NCBI GenBank assembly: GCA_008729055.1
Contig: SDUX01000004.1
Coordinates: 3,660,172 to 3,724,171 of the forward strand
Source of the DNA: Pyropia haitanensis
Lineage: Eukaryota > Rhodophyta > Bangiophyceae > Bangiales > Bangiaceae
Length of the DNA: 64,000 nt
Direction: 5' to 3'
In this document: in pieces, positions 31,588-43,575 of the stretch
Layout: each line of letters opens with the position of its first letter
Numbering within the stretch: position 1 is the stretch's first letter
Translations under genes and position numbers: made by a program
Notes under the pieces: model-generated
Told to the model about the DNA's origin: nothing
The model's input: the letters and a program-made list of their open reading frames with translations, nothing else
The model's database searches: none

Positions 31588-34006
31588 GGCGGCGTGACGA
31601 TGGAGACGTCCACCGCCGCCCCCACCAGCGACCGGCTGGCCGCCCGCCGCTGCCGGCTAGGCCCACGCGATCGACCGCCGCGGGCCACGTCACCCTCTTC
31701 ACACACAGCCCACCGTCGGCGGCTGTCGCAGCATGCGGGGACGCAGAGGGGGGAGGCGCTCGGGGGCGAGGAGGAGGCGGACACGGCGGGGGTGTGTGCC
31801 ACCCCTCCGCAACGAGGCACGTCCCGGGGGTGACGTCGGAGGGGGGAGAGGGGGGGGGGGGGGCGGAGGCTTGCGCGCACGATGCGGGCGTGCGTGGCGC
31901 CCAGGCGGCGCGTGGCCCCCGACGACGGCGCGCGCGTGCACGGCCCCCGCCCCCGCGCTTCCACCCGACCCCGCGGTGGGGGCGAGCGGCGGCAGCGGCC
32001 GTCGTGGGACGGCAATGGCGCCCCCCTCCCGGCCCCCCCCCGCCGTGCCGCGCGCGGGGCACACTGTCGCGTCCCGCCCGCCGCGCCCGCCGCGCCCGCC
32101 GCGACCGCCCGCGCCGCGCGCGCCGCCGACAACAGTCCGGCGCCACGACCAAACGGCGGCGGCCGGCGGCTGACCTTGGCGACGCGCGCGCGCGCGCGCG
32201 GGCAGCGGCCCGCCGCGGGGGGCGCCGCCGCCGCGGCCGACAGGCGCGGGGGGGTGAGCGCACAGAGCTCGCCCCCCCCCCCCCCCCTGGCGCGCACAAA
32301 AGAGCGCACAAACGCGACCACGAGCACGGAGCGCGAGGAAATTGCGCGCGAAAGGCCCGGCGCGCGAGCGCTGGCAGGGGGGATTGGGAGGGGGAAGGGG
32401 GGGGGGGAGGGAGAAGCGCGGCGGGAGCGGCCGCGCTGCACAACAGACGCGCACAGGGTGGCAGCGGCACAGGGTGGCAGCGGCGGCAGCGGCGACGGTG
32501 GCGGCGGCGGCGGTAGCCTGCGGCCGCCCGCGCCGGCGGCGACGCGGGAAGAACCACGACCCGGGAGGCGTGGTAACCGACAGACGCGCGCGGCGGTGGG
32601 GGGAGTGGGTGAGGGGGGCCGGGGTACAGCTGTGTAGGGGGAGAGAGGTTGGTGGTAGGGGTGTCGGGGGGAGGGCGGGGGGGTTGGGGGGGGGCGCCTG
32701 GGACCCAAGGTGGAGGCGCGGCCCGCGCGGCCCGCAGATGCCGGGAGCACACGAGACGGCCGGGGAGGACGCCGGTCGGTCACGTTCACGGCAACGGAGG
32801 CAGGCGACCGCGGGGGCCGTGAGCGCACCTGCGCGGGACGTTGGAAGAGCAAAGATGCGGGTGGGACCCTCCCGGGGGGCTACTCTATGGGGACGCCGTC
32901 ATCCACGACCGAGGCGCAGCCGCGCGCGGCAAGCCGCGGCACCCACGGCCAAGGCGGACAGGCGGCTTGCGATGAGCGAGGCGGCGGCTAGCGCTGTTCC
33001 TATCATTTCCGGTCATCACGCAGCGCTGTAATCGTTTGGCCACTCGCGTCGGCGGCAGCAGCTGTCTGCGTGGCGGGGCGTGTGTGCTGTCCGTCATAGG
33101 GCCCCCCCGTGGGCGTGACGTTTGGGTACGCGGCGACGCCTTGGCGTGCAGCGATTCGCCAGGCCTGTCGGCGCGCGGCACGAAGAGCCAGCCAGCACCC
33201 GCGGCTGCAAAACCGACAGCGCTCGCTGTACACATGGGCGGGCAGCCGACCAGACGCGTGGCAAACAGCAGGGAGTATAGCGCGCAGACGCTGTTGACTA
33301 AACTGCGTCGATGTCCCGATACCAGACTGTAATTATGTCATTGTCGACGCACAATAGACACGATGATCGATGAAATTTCATTCCTGGTCGTTGAGCGTGT
33401 ATAGCCGCACCTTGCACTCAGCACGCGTGAGGCGCACCCGAGTCATTTATGGAAAATTAGATTCTCCCACACTCTGTCGATAATCTTTGATGCTCTTTTT
33501 TTCGATGGTTGAAAGGGGTTGAAAGGTAAAAAGTACTCTCGTCTTGCCGATTGGTGCGCACGAAGCGGGGGCTCGGACTCCAGGATCATGCCCCAAAGGG
33601 GGCCTCCTTCGACCATAACGGTTGGGTCCTGGCGGGAACGGCCGCGTCCTCGGTTGGTTCGTCTACTGGTCGACGCGAGGGGCGAACCCCGAGTGCCTCA
33701 CGAGAGCGCGCCCACTTTAGCCAGCGGAAAGTTGTTCACTATGAAACTTGTTTGTCAAAGTAATTGCCTCAGCTGATGTGCGCGATGAGATTGCGAGCTC
33801 ATTGCAACTAGTTGAGTGTTCTTGTAATTGCGTGAGTATCCAGTGACCCGAATACCGCTTGCGACGCCGTCGGCGCCCCGCTGCACGCGACTGGGGTTGA
33901 CCACAGCTACGTCGCAGCCGTCTCCGCCCGCAGACCTCCCCCCTTCCCTCCCTCCACGCCCCACCCCCCGCGCTCCGTCCCCGCCCTGCCTACGCTGGTC
34001 GTCACC
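31588..34006. promoter_or_regulatory. Divergent upstream region of ferlin (-) and UTP3 (+)
   Basis: The left part (31600-32880) is extremely GC-rich, with an alternating CG run near 32185-32200 and long C/G runs. Its open frames look like low complexity only. The right part (33000-33960) is the most AT-rich non-coding stretch in the window. It includes TTTATGGAAAATTAGATTC, T runs and the direct repeat GGTTGAAAG near 33506-33525, and is a plausible promoter for UTP3. No RNA gene is recognised. Confidence 0.4.
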
Positions 34007-36198
34007 ATGGCTCCCGGCCCCCGAAAGCTCCTCCGCCGGCCGCCGCCCGCCCCACGCGACGACAGCGGCGCGGGCGGCTTTGGGGTGGACGAGATTGACG
34101 CGTTTACCGCGTCGCGCGAGGCCGCCCGCCTCGCCCGCGCGGGCGCGTCCTTTGGCGACGACAGCGACTCGGGGGAGAGCACCGACGACGGTGACGACGA
34201 GACGCCCGTCCTGGACCTGGACCTGGGCGCCCCTGACGATGACGACGACGACGATGACGACGATGGCGATGCGGATGGCGACGACGACGACGATGACGAC
34301 GCTGACGCGTATGGCGAGGGCGACGAGCTGACCCCCGGCCCGGCCGGCTGGGGCGCCCGTCCGTCGACGTACCGCGGGTCGGACACGCGCGACTGGGCGC
34401 TGATGGACGACGACGAGCGCGCCGAGGCGCTCGACGACGAGGCCGCCGCCGCCGACGCGGCCGCCGCGCGCGCCGCCGCGGGCCTCGTCGCCGCCGACTA
34501 TGAAGACGTGGGGGGGTGGGCAGAGGACGACTGGTCGGGCGCCGAGGAGGGGGACGCCGCCGGGGGGGACGCCGCCGCGGGGGCGGGCGTCGGCGCCGCC
34601 GCGGGCGCCGGCGCGGGGCTGCCGGCCGAGGGGGGGGACGCGCTCCTGGCCACCCTGCTGGCAGACGTGCGGGGCGCCGCCGCCGAGGCGGCGGTGCTCG
34701 CGCGGGCGCTGCGCGCGCTCGCCGCCCGCCCCGCGGCGGCGGCGGCGGCGTCGTCGGCGACGGCGTCGTCGGCGACGGCGCGCGCGCTGCGGGTGCGCTT
34801 CCACCTGGTCAGCCTGGCCGCTACTGTCGGCGCCTACTACCTGTCGCTCGCCGCGGGCGGCGGCGGCGGCGGCGGCGGCGACGCGGCGGCGGCGGCGGTG
34901 GCGGCGGCGGACCTGGCCGCCCACCCGGCGGTGGGGGTGCTGCTGCGGCTCAAGCGCGCGATGGGCGTGGATGTGGGGGGGGGGGCGCCGGGGCAGAGCG
35001 CGCTGGAGCTGGCACGGGCCGTCCTGGCGGGCGGCGGTGGCGGCGGGGAGGTGGACGCGGCCGACGGTGACGGCGCGGCCGACGTGGGTGCCGCCGCCGA
35101 CGTGGCAGAGGCCGCGGACGCGGGGCAGGTGGCCGCGGCGGCGGGGGTGGTGGCGGGCTCGGATAGTGACGCGTCTGGCGACTCGGACGCGGGCGCGGCG
35201 GCAGCGTCGTCAGACGACTCGGACGCGGGTGCGGCGGCGGCGTCGTTGGCGTCGTCGGGCGACTCGGACAGTGACACGGCCGCGGCGTCGTCAGACGACT
35301 CGGACAGCGACGCGGCGGCAGCCCCCCCCCCCCGGCACCTCCTCGCACCGCGAGTGGGGCCACGCACAAGAAGCGGCAGCGGGAGCGTGCCGCCGCGCCC
35401 GACGCGTCCGACGCGGAGTGGGTGGCGTCCCTCATTGCCGGCGGCCGGCGATCCCGGCGGGCGGCCCCCCCCCCCGGCGGCGGCGGCTCCACCGACTGGG
35501 CCGCCCCCGCCGCGGCGGACGGCGTGTCGCGGTCGCGGCCGCTGGCGCGCGTGACCGGCCGGCTGGCACACGCCGCGCACGCGGCGGCGGCGGCGGCGGC
35601 GGCGCGGCGGACGGCGTCGGGGGATGTGGATACGGGGCTCGTCGCGCCCGCGCGGGAGGCGCGGGTGGCGGCGGCGGCGGCCGCGCGGGCGGCCGCCGCG
35701 GACCGGGCGGCCCGCCCGTGGGATGACGAGGCGCCGCCGCCCGACGGCGCCGCCGCCGGTGGCGGTGCCGGTGCGGCGGCCTGGGACGACGACGCGGACG
35801 GCGATGGGCTGGACGGGATGGGCGACGGGGAGGCGGCGTTTTACGCCGCCGTCGCCGCGCGGACGGCGGCGGCCAAGGCGGCGGGGGCGGCCAAGCGGGC
35901 GGCGCGCGGGGCGGCGGCGCCGGCGGCCGCCGCCGCGGCGCCGCACGTGTACGCGCTCGCCGACGCGGTGGCGCCCGGCGGCCGGCGGGGCGCGTCGGCG
36001 CAGGTGCTGGCCAACCGGGGCCTGACGCCCCGCCGGTCCAAGGCGCGCAAGAACCCGCGCGCCAAGCACCGGGCGGCGTTTGAGCGGGCGCTCGTCCGCC
36101 GCAAGGGCGCGGTCGTCGAGGGGCGGATGCCGACGGCGGTGTATGGGGGGGAGGCGACTGGCATCAACGTGCGGACAACAAAGAGCATCCGGTTTTGA
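34007..36198 (+). CDS. UTP3: UTP3/SAS10, small-subunit processome protein, one frame break
   Basis: SAS10/UTP3 belongs to the U3 snoRNP SSU processome, which cleaves pre-18S rRNA in the nucleolus. The about 730-residue product starts at an ATG in CACCATGGCT and shows GFGVDEIDAFTASREAARLA. Acidic Asp tracts follow (about 45-110), then DELTPGPAGWGARPSTYRGS. The Sas10/C1D domain lies at about 210-318, with LLATLLADVRGAAAEAAVLA, VRFHLVSLAATVGAYYLSLA and AHPAVGVLLRLKRAMG. The diagnostic C-terminal Sas10 domain reads AQVLANRGLTPRRSKARKNP, RAKHRAAFERALVRRKGAV and TGINVRTTKSIRF, ending at 36198. The frame changes at the C run near 35325-35334; after it ATHKKRQRERAAAPDASDAE continues in the new frame. 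A Ser/Asp/Ala repeat (SSDDSDAGAAA type, about 385-440) precedes the break. Confidence 0.9.
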
Positions 36199-36749
36199 AC
36201 AGCGTGGGGGGGGGGGGGGGGGGGGGGGGTGGGGGGGGAAGGGGAAGGGGAAGGGGAAGGGCCGTGGGGGGTGTGGAGGGTGGAGGGAGGGTGGGCTGCC
36301 GGGTTTGGAGCCGCGTCTGGTGCGTTGGGGCTGCTGCCCGACGGGGCGGCGCGCCGGCCGGCCGGCGCGTGCCGTGGCCGGCGGCCACGCCCGCGCTGGC
36401 AGGCGTGCGCCCGTGCCCGCGACGAGCCGCAGGCAGGCACACGGCAAAAAACGGGAAGAGGAGACGGACCCCCGCTAGGCCAGAGGGGCCACGCGCACCG
36501 CCCGACGGGCGGTCCGACCACCCCGCGCGCTCCGCCCTCCCCCCCGTCCGCACCACCCGCTCCCGCCAGTCGACGCCGTCCGGCTCGCGCACCACCGAGA
36601 GCGCCAACCCCCTCCCCCCCCCCCCCTGCGTCGGCCACCCCACGCCTCCCCCCCCTGCTGGCCACACCCGCGTCCCCCCCCCCCACCACGCCCCGCCACG
36701 TTGCACGGCCGGCCGGCGCGGGCGGCGACGGCAGCCCCGCCGTGGCCGC

Positions 36750-36787
<38 letters not shown>

Positions 36788-37299
36788 GCCGCGTCGCCGC
36801 TACCGCCGCCGCCGCCGCCGCCGCGGCGGCGGCACCAACGGGCGGCAGCGGCGTCGACCAGCCGGGGCCGCACGTGTGGTGGCGGCGGCCAGCGGCGGCC
36901 GCGTCCCGCTCCACCCCCCCCCCCCCCCCCCCGCCCCTCTCCGTCCCCCGCCCGCCGCCCGACCGCAGAAGGGGGGGACCCGTCCGCACCGCCCCTGCGG
37001 GCGGGCCGGCCAACCGCCCGACGGGGAGGCCGGCGGGCGGGCGGGCGGGCGGGGGACGGGAGGCCCGCGGCGGCCATCCCCAGCACGCGCACCCGCCCGC
37101 GCCTCCGTCGCGGCGCAGCTCAGGATAGCCATCCAGCGCGCGTGGTCGCCGCCCAGCCCGTCCCACCCACCCCCCCCCCCCCCGACCCCTTACCCCCTGC
37201 CGCCCGCCCCCCCCCCCTCTACTCCCCTCCCCCTCCGCTTGCCCCTCCCCGCGGCGCCGTCGGGGTCACCCGCCGCCCCCTCCCCCCCCCCCCCCCCGC
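36199..37299. other. GC-rich spacer with long G tract
   Basis: A run of mostly G (36205-36240) lies just 3' of the UTP3 stop, followed by low-complexity GC sequence and C runs up to the mL54 stop codon. Open frames here encode only Arg/Pro/Gly/Ala repeats. Confidence 0.5.
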
Positions 37300-38348
37300 T
37301 CACAGCCCCGCCGCCGACTCGTCGTTGCGCTCGCGCAGGCGCGACCGCGCGTCGGCGCGGAGCAGCCGGGTGAGCTCCCCCGACGGCCCCATCGTGTCGA
37401 CGACCGCCTCGACGCCGCCCGCCGCCCACAGGGCGGCGGCACGGTCGGTGAGGTCCGCCTGCGTGGGGGCGGGGTCCGTCAGCGTCCACAGCCAGTCGGG
37501 GTACGCGGCGTCCTCCTGCGCGGCGGCGGCAAGAGCGGAGTGGGGGGCGGCGGGAAGGGGCAAAAAAGACAAAAAAAAAAACGAAAAAAAAAACAGACAG
37601 CCGCCAGCGACAGGCCAGGATGACATCCACCACCGCCGCGGCCGCCACGATGGCCGCGTGAGCAGGTCGGTTAGGCCACACGCCGCACGTGCCGAGACGC
37701 TGCCGCCGCCCGACGGCCCGCCAGCAACAGCCATCACACGACGCACCGCCGGCGGGCGCGTTGAGCCGACGGCCGCCTTCCCACCCCCCCTCCATCTCCC
37801 CCCTACCTTGCACACACCCCCACCACCCCCCCGTCCTTCCCATCTGCCCCGTCCCCCCACCCCCCGCCCCCCCCCCCCCCCCGCTCCTCCCCACCTTCCC
37901 CAGCCCCCCCTCCCCCCCACCGCTCCATCTCCCATAAACCCCCCCACCCCCCGCACCCCCCATCACCCCACCCACCCCCCCCCTCCTCTCACTCGGCGGC
38001 ACAACTCCCCACCCTCACCTCCCCAACGTACCAGCTCCGTCGGCCCCGGCACGTCCTTGTAGATCTGCAGCGCCGCCCAGCCCGTCGGCGCCGCGGCGCC
38101 CGGCGCCCCCCCCCCCCCCCCGCGACGCCGCCACGACCGCCCTTTTTGGGCGCCGCCAGCCACCGCACGCCCGCCGCCGCCGTCGCCCCCGGCGGCGGCC
38201 GTGCCGTCCCTGCCGCCGCCGCTGCCGCCGCCGCCGCCGCTGGGGGGGTGCCCGCCCCCGCCGCGCCGCCGCCGCCGCCGCCACGGGGGACGCGCGCCGC
38301 AGCCAGGCGTACGCCGGGCAACAGCGAACGCAGGACGGCGGGTGCCAT
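37300..38348 (-). CDS. MRPL54: Mitochondrial ribosomal protein mL54, two exons (38348-38032 and 37515-37300)
   Basis: mL54 is a small protein of the mitochondrial large ribosomal subunit. Exon 1 gives a presequence-like start (MAPAVLRSLLPGVRLAAARV, ATG at 38348), a Lys/Gly-rich linker (AAPKKGGRGG) and the family motif WAALQIYKDVPGPTEL. Exon 2 continues in phase as EDAAYPDWLWTLTDP and ends GELTRLLRADARSRLRERND...SAAGL with TGA at 37302-37300. The YPxWLW box and the Arg-rich end are diagnostic. Splicing at a GTACGT donor and GCGCAG acceptor joins GAG CTG to GAG GAC in frame. Exon 1 needs one base change in the C/G run near 38106-38120, so the linker is uncertain. The mature product is about 177 residues. 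The gene is divergent from the RING gene. Confidence 0.8.
37516..38031 (-). other. Spliceosomal intron of mL54 (516 nt)
   Basis: On the minus strand it begins GTACGTTGGGG and ends CGCCGCCGCGCAG. T-rich tracts lie about 45-80 bases before the acceptor (A-rich on the plus strand at 37562-37596). The interior is C/G low complexity. Phase 0 joining restores a conserved mL54 motif. Confidence 0.75.
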
Positions 38349-40112
38349 GGGTGGGCGCGGCCGGGGAGACCAGGCCGTACCACGAGGGGGCGCGGGGGAG
38401 GGCGCTGGAAGCGGCGGAGTGGGAAGAGGTCCAGCAGCAATGGCGGGGATGATTCGGGATGCGAGGACAAAGGCGGCCTTCGTCGACGATGGCACACCCC
38501 TGTGCTTGTAAGTACACCTGATGGACTTGATCCAGGGACGGGCGCTCGTGGAACACGTGGAACCGTGGGAAATTTGTTCCAGTCCGCCCCGTGACGAGGA
38601 GTAGCGAATGACGTCCCACGCGGCCGACGAGCTGGCGCGGTCGCGCCGGACCGCCACGCACCGACGCGCGGCCGCGGCCGGCCGGCGTCGCGATGCTGTG
38701 CCCTCTTCCACCCTGTGCTGGCCGCCTCCATTGTCAGCGACCTCCCCCCACCCCGGCCGGCCGCGGCGTGCCCCCCCCCCCCCCGGCGCGCCGCCACGGC
38801 CTTGTACTGATCATCACGGCGAGGTGGCGTGATGGATGGCGCCCGTCCACGCATCTGTCCCCCCCCCACCATCATGCATGCATGGGGGGGGGTGTTGACG
38901 GACGCAGGAGGTTGAGCAGCGGCGGCGGAGGTCGGGCGCCCTGACCTCTGCCCGCGCCGCCGCTGGTTTTTTTGCTCGGCACTGCCGCCGCTGGCCTGTC
39001 AGCGCGCGCAGCAGGGGCGCACCCACACGGGGTTGACGCCGCTGGCGTGGGGGAGGGTGGGGGGGCGGAGGGGGGCGGACGTCCCCCTTCCTGGCCCCCC
39101 CCCCTTACCCGTGACCTTCTTCATCCGTGCCCCCGGCTTACTCGCTGTGACGCCGCCACCAACGCACTCCGGCCGGCGCCGCTTTGCTCCGTGGCCGGTC
39201 TGGCCGCTGGGCACGGCGTCGTCAGTCCGACCCGCCGCCGGGCGGGGAGCGCCGCCCTGCCGCCACGGCGAGGGGGCAGGGTCTCATGAACGCGGCGGGC
39301 GGGCCAGCGGCGACGGCCGGCAGCAGCGGCCGGCGGCGGCGGCAGTGGTTGCGGCGGGGCGCGGCGCGACTGGTGGCCCCACCGGCAGCGTCCCCCCTCC
39401 CCCCCCCCTCTGTTCCTGGCGGCCCACCCGTTTCTCTGCCTCTGCCAGCCGCCTCTAGCCGTCCGTGCGGTAGTTTAACGTGTACTTTTTTTTCCTTTGC
39501 CGATTGGGGGGCGGGTGGTTGTCGGGTGTCGCGGTGCGGCGCGGGGAGGCGTACCGCGCCGGCGGCGAGTACCCGTGGCCGGCGCCACGGTGGGGAGATT
39601 GGTTGGAGGGGGGGTGGCGGCGGTGGTGGGCGGCGGTGGGGTGGGGGTGAGCGTACGACGGGTGGGCGTGGCCAGGACGGGGCGGGAGGGGGCGGGCTTG
39701 AGGATTGGGTTGGTGCGCACGACGGGCAAGGGGGCAGAGGAGGTGCGGCTGCCGCCACCGTGAGTGGTCGCGGCGAGCCGGGGGGGGGCGGTCGCGACGG
39801 CCAGCGCGGGGGGGTTCACCTCGGCTACCAGCCGCGGCGGCGGCGGCTGTGCGGTTTTGCTCCCCGTTTCCGCCCTGTTCACCCTGTCCCCGTCGTCTGT
39901 TGGCGTCGGCCGCCGCGGCCGACGGTGGCGGGCGCCCTCTCCCACGACAGCGGTCCCCGCCACGTGCGGCCGCTGCCGTCGGTGGCGGCGCCCCCACCGC
40001 CGACTTCGGCCTTTACCCTTCTTCCTCATCTTCACGGCGGCTGCGGCGTTGAGGCGGGGGGAGAGGGTGGTGGGGGGGGCAGTGGAAGGCGCACCAACCC
40101 TTCCGCGGCGCC
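38349..40112. promoter_or_regulatory. Divergent upstream region of mL54 (-) and RING protein (+)
   Basis: GC falls at about 38500-38610, near mL54, and around 39470-39510 (TTTAACGTGTACTTTTTTTT), nearer to the RING gene. The remainder is GC-rich low complexity. A Lys/Arg-rich minus-strand open frame starting near 40031 is not convincing. No gene is assigned. Confidence 0.35.
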
Positions 40113-42446
40113 ATGGCCACACCTGCGGTGGCGGCGGCAGCGGCGGCGGCCGGCTGGGTCTCCTCTAACACGGAAGGGGCAGACACGCCGACGGCGGGGG
40201 TGGTGGCACCGATCGTATCCGGACGGGGCGCCCCGCCCGCCAACGCGGTGGCCGCGGCGCCAGCCGCGGCCACGCTGCCGGCCGCCGCCGCCGGTGCACC
40301 CGCAGACGGGCTGCCGCCGCCGCCGCCGCCGCCAGTACCGCCCATCATTCTTGCCCCCGACAGCACCGTGACGGCCAGTGACGTTGGCGGCAGTGGCGGC
40401 GGCAACGACGGCGCGGGCGGCATTGGCGACGGCAGGTCAGACGACCCCCCCCCCCCCCGGTGGCGGCTCCCCCCCTGGTGCTACTCCCCCGCGGCCCGCC
40501 GCTCCGCCCTCCTCCTCCCCGTCACGGCCATCTTTGTCGCCGCCCTCACGTCGACCGTCATCAACTGGTCGGCGTACGCCGATGCGGCGGCCGCGGGCGC
40601 GTGGCTCCCCGCCCGCTGCTACGTGCGCGCGGTGCGGGTGGTGGCGAGCCCGGCGGCCGCGGCGGCGGCCGACGCTGCGGACGCGGTGGCCGCCGCCGCC
40701 GCCGCCGCCGCAGCCGCGGCCGACGTGGACCCGGCCTTTCCCCCTGCCCTGCAGCCGCCCGCGCCCGCCGTCTACCGCCCCGAGTTTCTTGTCACCAACA
40801 TTAGTGGCCTCGCCACGACCGCCGCGTCCGCCACGGCGCCCGCCACCGTCGCCGTCTACGCGCCCGGCGGCGCCTACAGTTACACCGCCGTCGCCGCCAC
40901 CGCCATCACCGCCGCGTTTGCCGCCGCCGGCCCGGTGCCACGGTGGGAGGTGTGCTGGGTGGGGGACCTTCTCGGGGGTGCCGGCACGACGCTACCGTCC
41001 CTGCCAGCGACAATGACATCGCCGCTGTCGCCGTCGCCGCCGTTGCTGTCGTGGACGCCCGGCCGGGTGGCGATGACGCCGCCGCCGCCGCGCCGCCCGC
41101 AGGGCCGGGACCGGCTCTACGCGGCGCTCGTGTCGGCGGCGTTTGCGGTGGCGGCGGCGGGGGTGCTCGCCGCGCTGTGCACCGCGGCGGTGCGCGAGGC
41201 GGGGGAAGGAGCGGGGGGAGGGGGGGGGAGTGGGGGCGGCGGGTACGCCCTTGGAGGGCTCTGGGCGCTCCGGCCGCTGGGGGGGGGGCGCGACGGCGGC
41301 CGCCGCCGCGGTGGGGGGGGTGCCGATGACGATGGCGGGACGGGCGTGGCGCCGCCGCCCGACGTGGCCGGCGGGGGGGGGGGAGCGGGGGGGAAGCGCC
41401 ACCGGGTGGGGCTCACGTCCGCGCAGGTGCGGCACGTGGTCAACACGTACGAGCTGCGCCGCGGCGGTGGGGCGGGCCGCCGCCGACGGTTTGGGGGGGG
41501 GGGTGCGCCGCCGTCACCGTCGGCGGGGTCCGCGTCGGAGAGCCCGCGGCGGCGGCTGTGGGGGGCGGGGGGGGGGGGGGCTGGGCCGCCGCCGCCGCCG
41601 GCGGGGTGGTGGGTGGCTCGACGGGGGGGGGCAGCAGCAGCGACGGGGCGGCCGCGGACGACTACTTTTGTTGTATCTGTCTGGAGGATGGAGGGGGGGG
41701 AGGGGGCTCTCCGACGGCCGCCGCTGGTACTGGTGGTGGTGGTGGTGGTGGTGGTGGGGTTGCGGGTGGGGGTGGGGGTGGGGGTGGGGGAGGTGGCGGC
41801 GCCTTGTCGACCGCCCGGTGGGTGGCGCTGCCGTGCTCGGCGCACCACGTGTACCACCGCGGGTGCCTGCGGCGGTGGCTCCGCCGCGGCGCCAGCACGT
41901 GCCCGCTGTGCAACTGGGACGCCGCGACGCTGTTTGGGACGGGCGGCTCGCCGCTGGCGGTGCCGCCGCTGGTGCCCGCCGCCGGTACGGCGGCGGCGGT
42001 GGCGCCGTCGACGGCGTTGCCACCCATTGTAGAGGGCATTGGGGGGGAGGCGGAGGCGGCGTTTGGGCGGGCCGGCGGGGGCGGGGGGGAGTTGGCCGCG
42101 GTGGTGGTGGGGGGGGGGGGGGGGCGGCGGAGCGTCAACGTCGAGCGGGTCGCCCGGCGGCACGCCGCCCGACGCGGTGTGGGGAGGGGGAGGGGGAGGG
42201 GGGCGCCCGCCGCCGGCGGTGGCGTTTGCGCTGCAGCCGTCGGTGGCAGCAGCGTGGCGGGGTGGGGGGGGTGGGGGGGCGCGCGGGCGTCGCCCGCGGC
42301 GGGCCTGGCCGCCGCCGCCGGGCCGCCCGTGCCGGACGTGCCGCCGCTGGTGGCGTCGCTGCCGCGCGCCGCCGCGCCGCCGCCGTCGCTGTCGCCGCCG
42401 CCGCCGCCGCCACCGCGGTCACCACCGCCGCCGCCACGGCGGTCAC

Positions 42447-42491
<45 letters not shown>

Positions 42492-42691
42492 GGCTGGCCC
42501 CTCGCCGACCGACGGCGGTGATGGCGGCGGCGGTGGTGACACCGCCCGCCCCAACCGCGGCGACCGTGGCGGTGGGGCGGCCACGGAACGGTGGCGGCGG
42601 CGGCGGCGGTGGCGGCGGCGGCGGCGGCGGTGGTGGTGGCGACGGCGGCGTGGCTGGTGCCGCCGTCGCCACGACGGCGGGCGGCCCGTGA
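40113..42691 (+). CDS. Membrane RING-H2 finger protein, probable E3 ubiquitin ligase, one frame break
   Basis: About 859 residues if the frame change is accepted. The N-part is Ala/Pro-rich. TM1 lies at about 130-152 (SALLLPVTAIFVAALTSTVI) and TM2 at about 336-360 (YAALVSAAFAVAAAGVLAAL). Between them is a probably lumenal domain that includes CYVRAVRVV and YRPEFLVTNISGLATT. After TM2 a basic segment, KRHRVGLTSAQVRHVVNTYE, precedes a Gly-rich linker. At the G run 41569-41581 the frame changes, and the new frame encodes a RING-H2: DDYFCCICLEDG, then WVALPCSAHHVYHRGCLRRWL and STCPLCNWD (41660-41930). A Gly-rich insert splits the first CxxC from the rest. The two-TM plus C-terminal RING-H2 layout recalls plant membrane RING ligases acting in endomembrane quality control, but no specific subfamily is recognised. 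Start ATG 40113 is in GCCATGGCC. Confidence 0.7.
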
Positions 42692-43228
42692 GCGGGCGGC
42701 GGCGGCGGCAGCGAGCCGCCGTGGCCGCGCGCGCACGCAACGCCGCCCGCGACGGGCGGCGCGCAGCCGCGTGCTTGCCTCGGCCGCCGTGCCCGTCGGC
42801 ACGCGTCGTGCGTGCCAGCCACGCCGCCACGCGCGGGGCGCCCGTGCCGCTCTGGTGGTGGGACGCCGACCGGCGCGTGTGGGGAGAGAGCGCGGCGACC
42901 GGCCGACGCCGCCGCGCGACGCCCCGCACCGCGGCGGGCCGTCCCCCCGCCCCGGCCTCTGCTGCCGCCGTCGCCGCTCCCACCGTGGCCGCCCACCTGC
43001 CGTGCCCCTCCTACCCTCGTCCGCTACCAAACACGCTGCGCGGCGCGCCCATCGAGGCAGATAACCAAAAATCGGGCGGCGCGCCGCGCCACGGGCGCGG
43101 CCGCCGCCACCCCCCCACCGCGGTGTGGTTCGCTGCTCGGCACGGTCAACCCCCCCCCCCCCCCCCGCCCCACCTCCCCCCCCGCCCCACCTCCCCCCCC
43201 GCCCCACCTCCCCCCCCGTCCCAACCCC
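42692..43228. other. Convergent 3' spacer between RING and SPT20-like genes
   Basis: GC-rich sequence with C runs. GATAACCAAAAATCGGG near 43060 is the only AT-richer patch. It should contain both 3' UTRs. No gene is supported. Confidence 0.4.
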
Positions 43229-43234
43229 TCAGCG
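43167..43234. repeat. 17-bp tandem repeat, about 3.5 copies
   Basis: Unit GCCCCACCTCCCCCCCC starts at 43167, 43184 and 43201, with a partial copy at 43218. The period is not a multiple of three, which argues that this stretch is beyond the end of the SPT20-like coding sequence. Confidence 0.8.
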
Positions 43235-43410
43235 CCCCCCCCCCCCCCCCCTGCCCCCCCCCCACCCCCCCTGGCCATCCCCCCCCGGTGGTCCGCCCAA
43301 CCCCCCCCCCCCCTGTCCCTGTCCCCCCCCTCCCCCTCCAGCCTGCCCCGGCGGGGGCGCCGCACCCACCCCCCCCCTCGCGCTCCCCCCCCACCCCCCC
43401 CCCCCCCCCC

Positions 43411-43455
<45 letters not shown>

Positions 43456-43538
43456 ACGCCTGCTGCGCGCGGTGGTACTGTGCGTACCGCGCCGCCTGCG
43501 CCGCGTGCTGCCGCGACCGCGCGTCGGCCGGCGCCGCC

Positions 43539-43575
<37 letters not shown>

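Noticed and set aside
31217..32852. Overlapping long minus-strand frames upstream of ferlin
   Set aside because: Low-complexity translation and overlap with the ferlin N-terminus in another frame; the ferlin frame is clearly the real one.
32990..33830. AT-rich island as a possible tRNA or small RNA locus
   Set aside because: I looked for tRNA box A/B patterns and paired arms and saw none convincing; better explained as UTP3 upstream DNA.
39475..40031. Minus-strand frame starting MRKKGKGRSRRWGRRHRRQR
   Set aside because: Basic and proline-rich throughout, no recognised motif, and it lies in a divergent promoter interval; too weak to call a gene.
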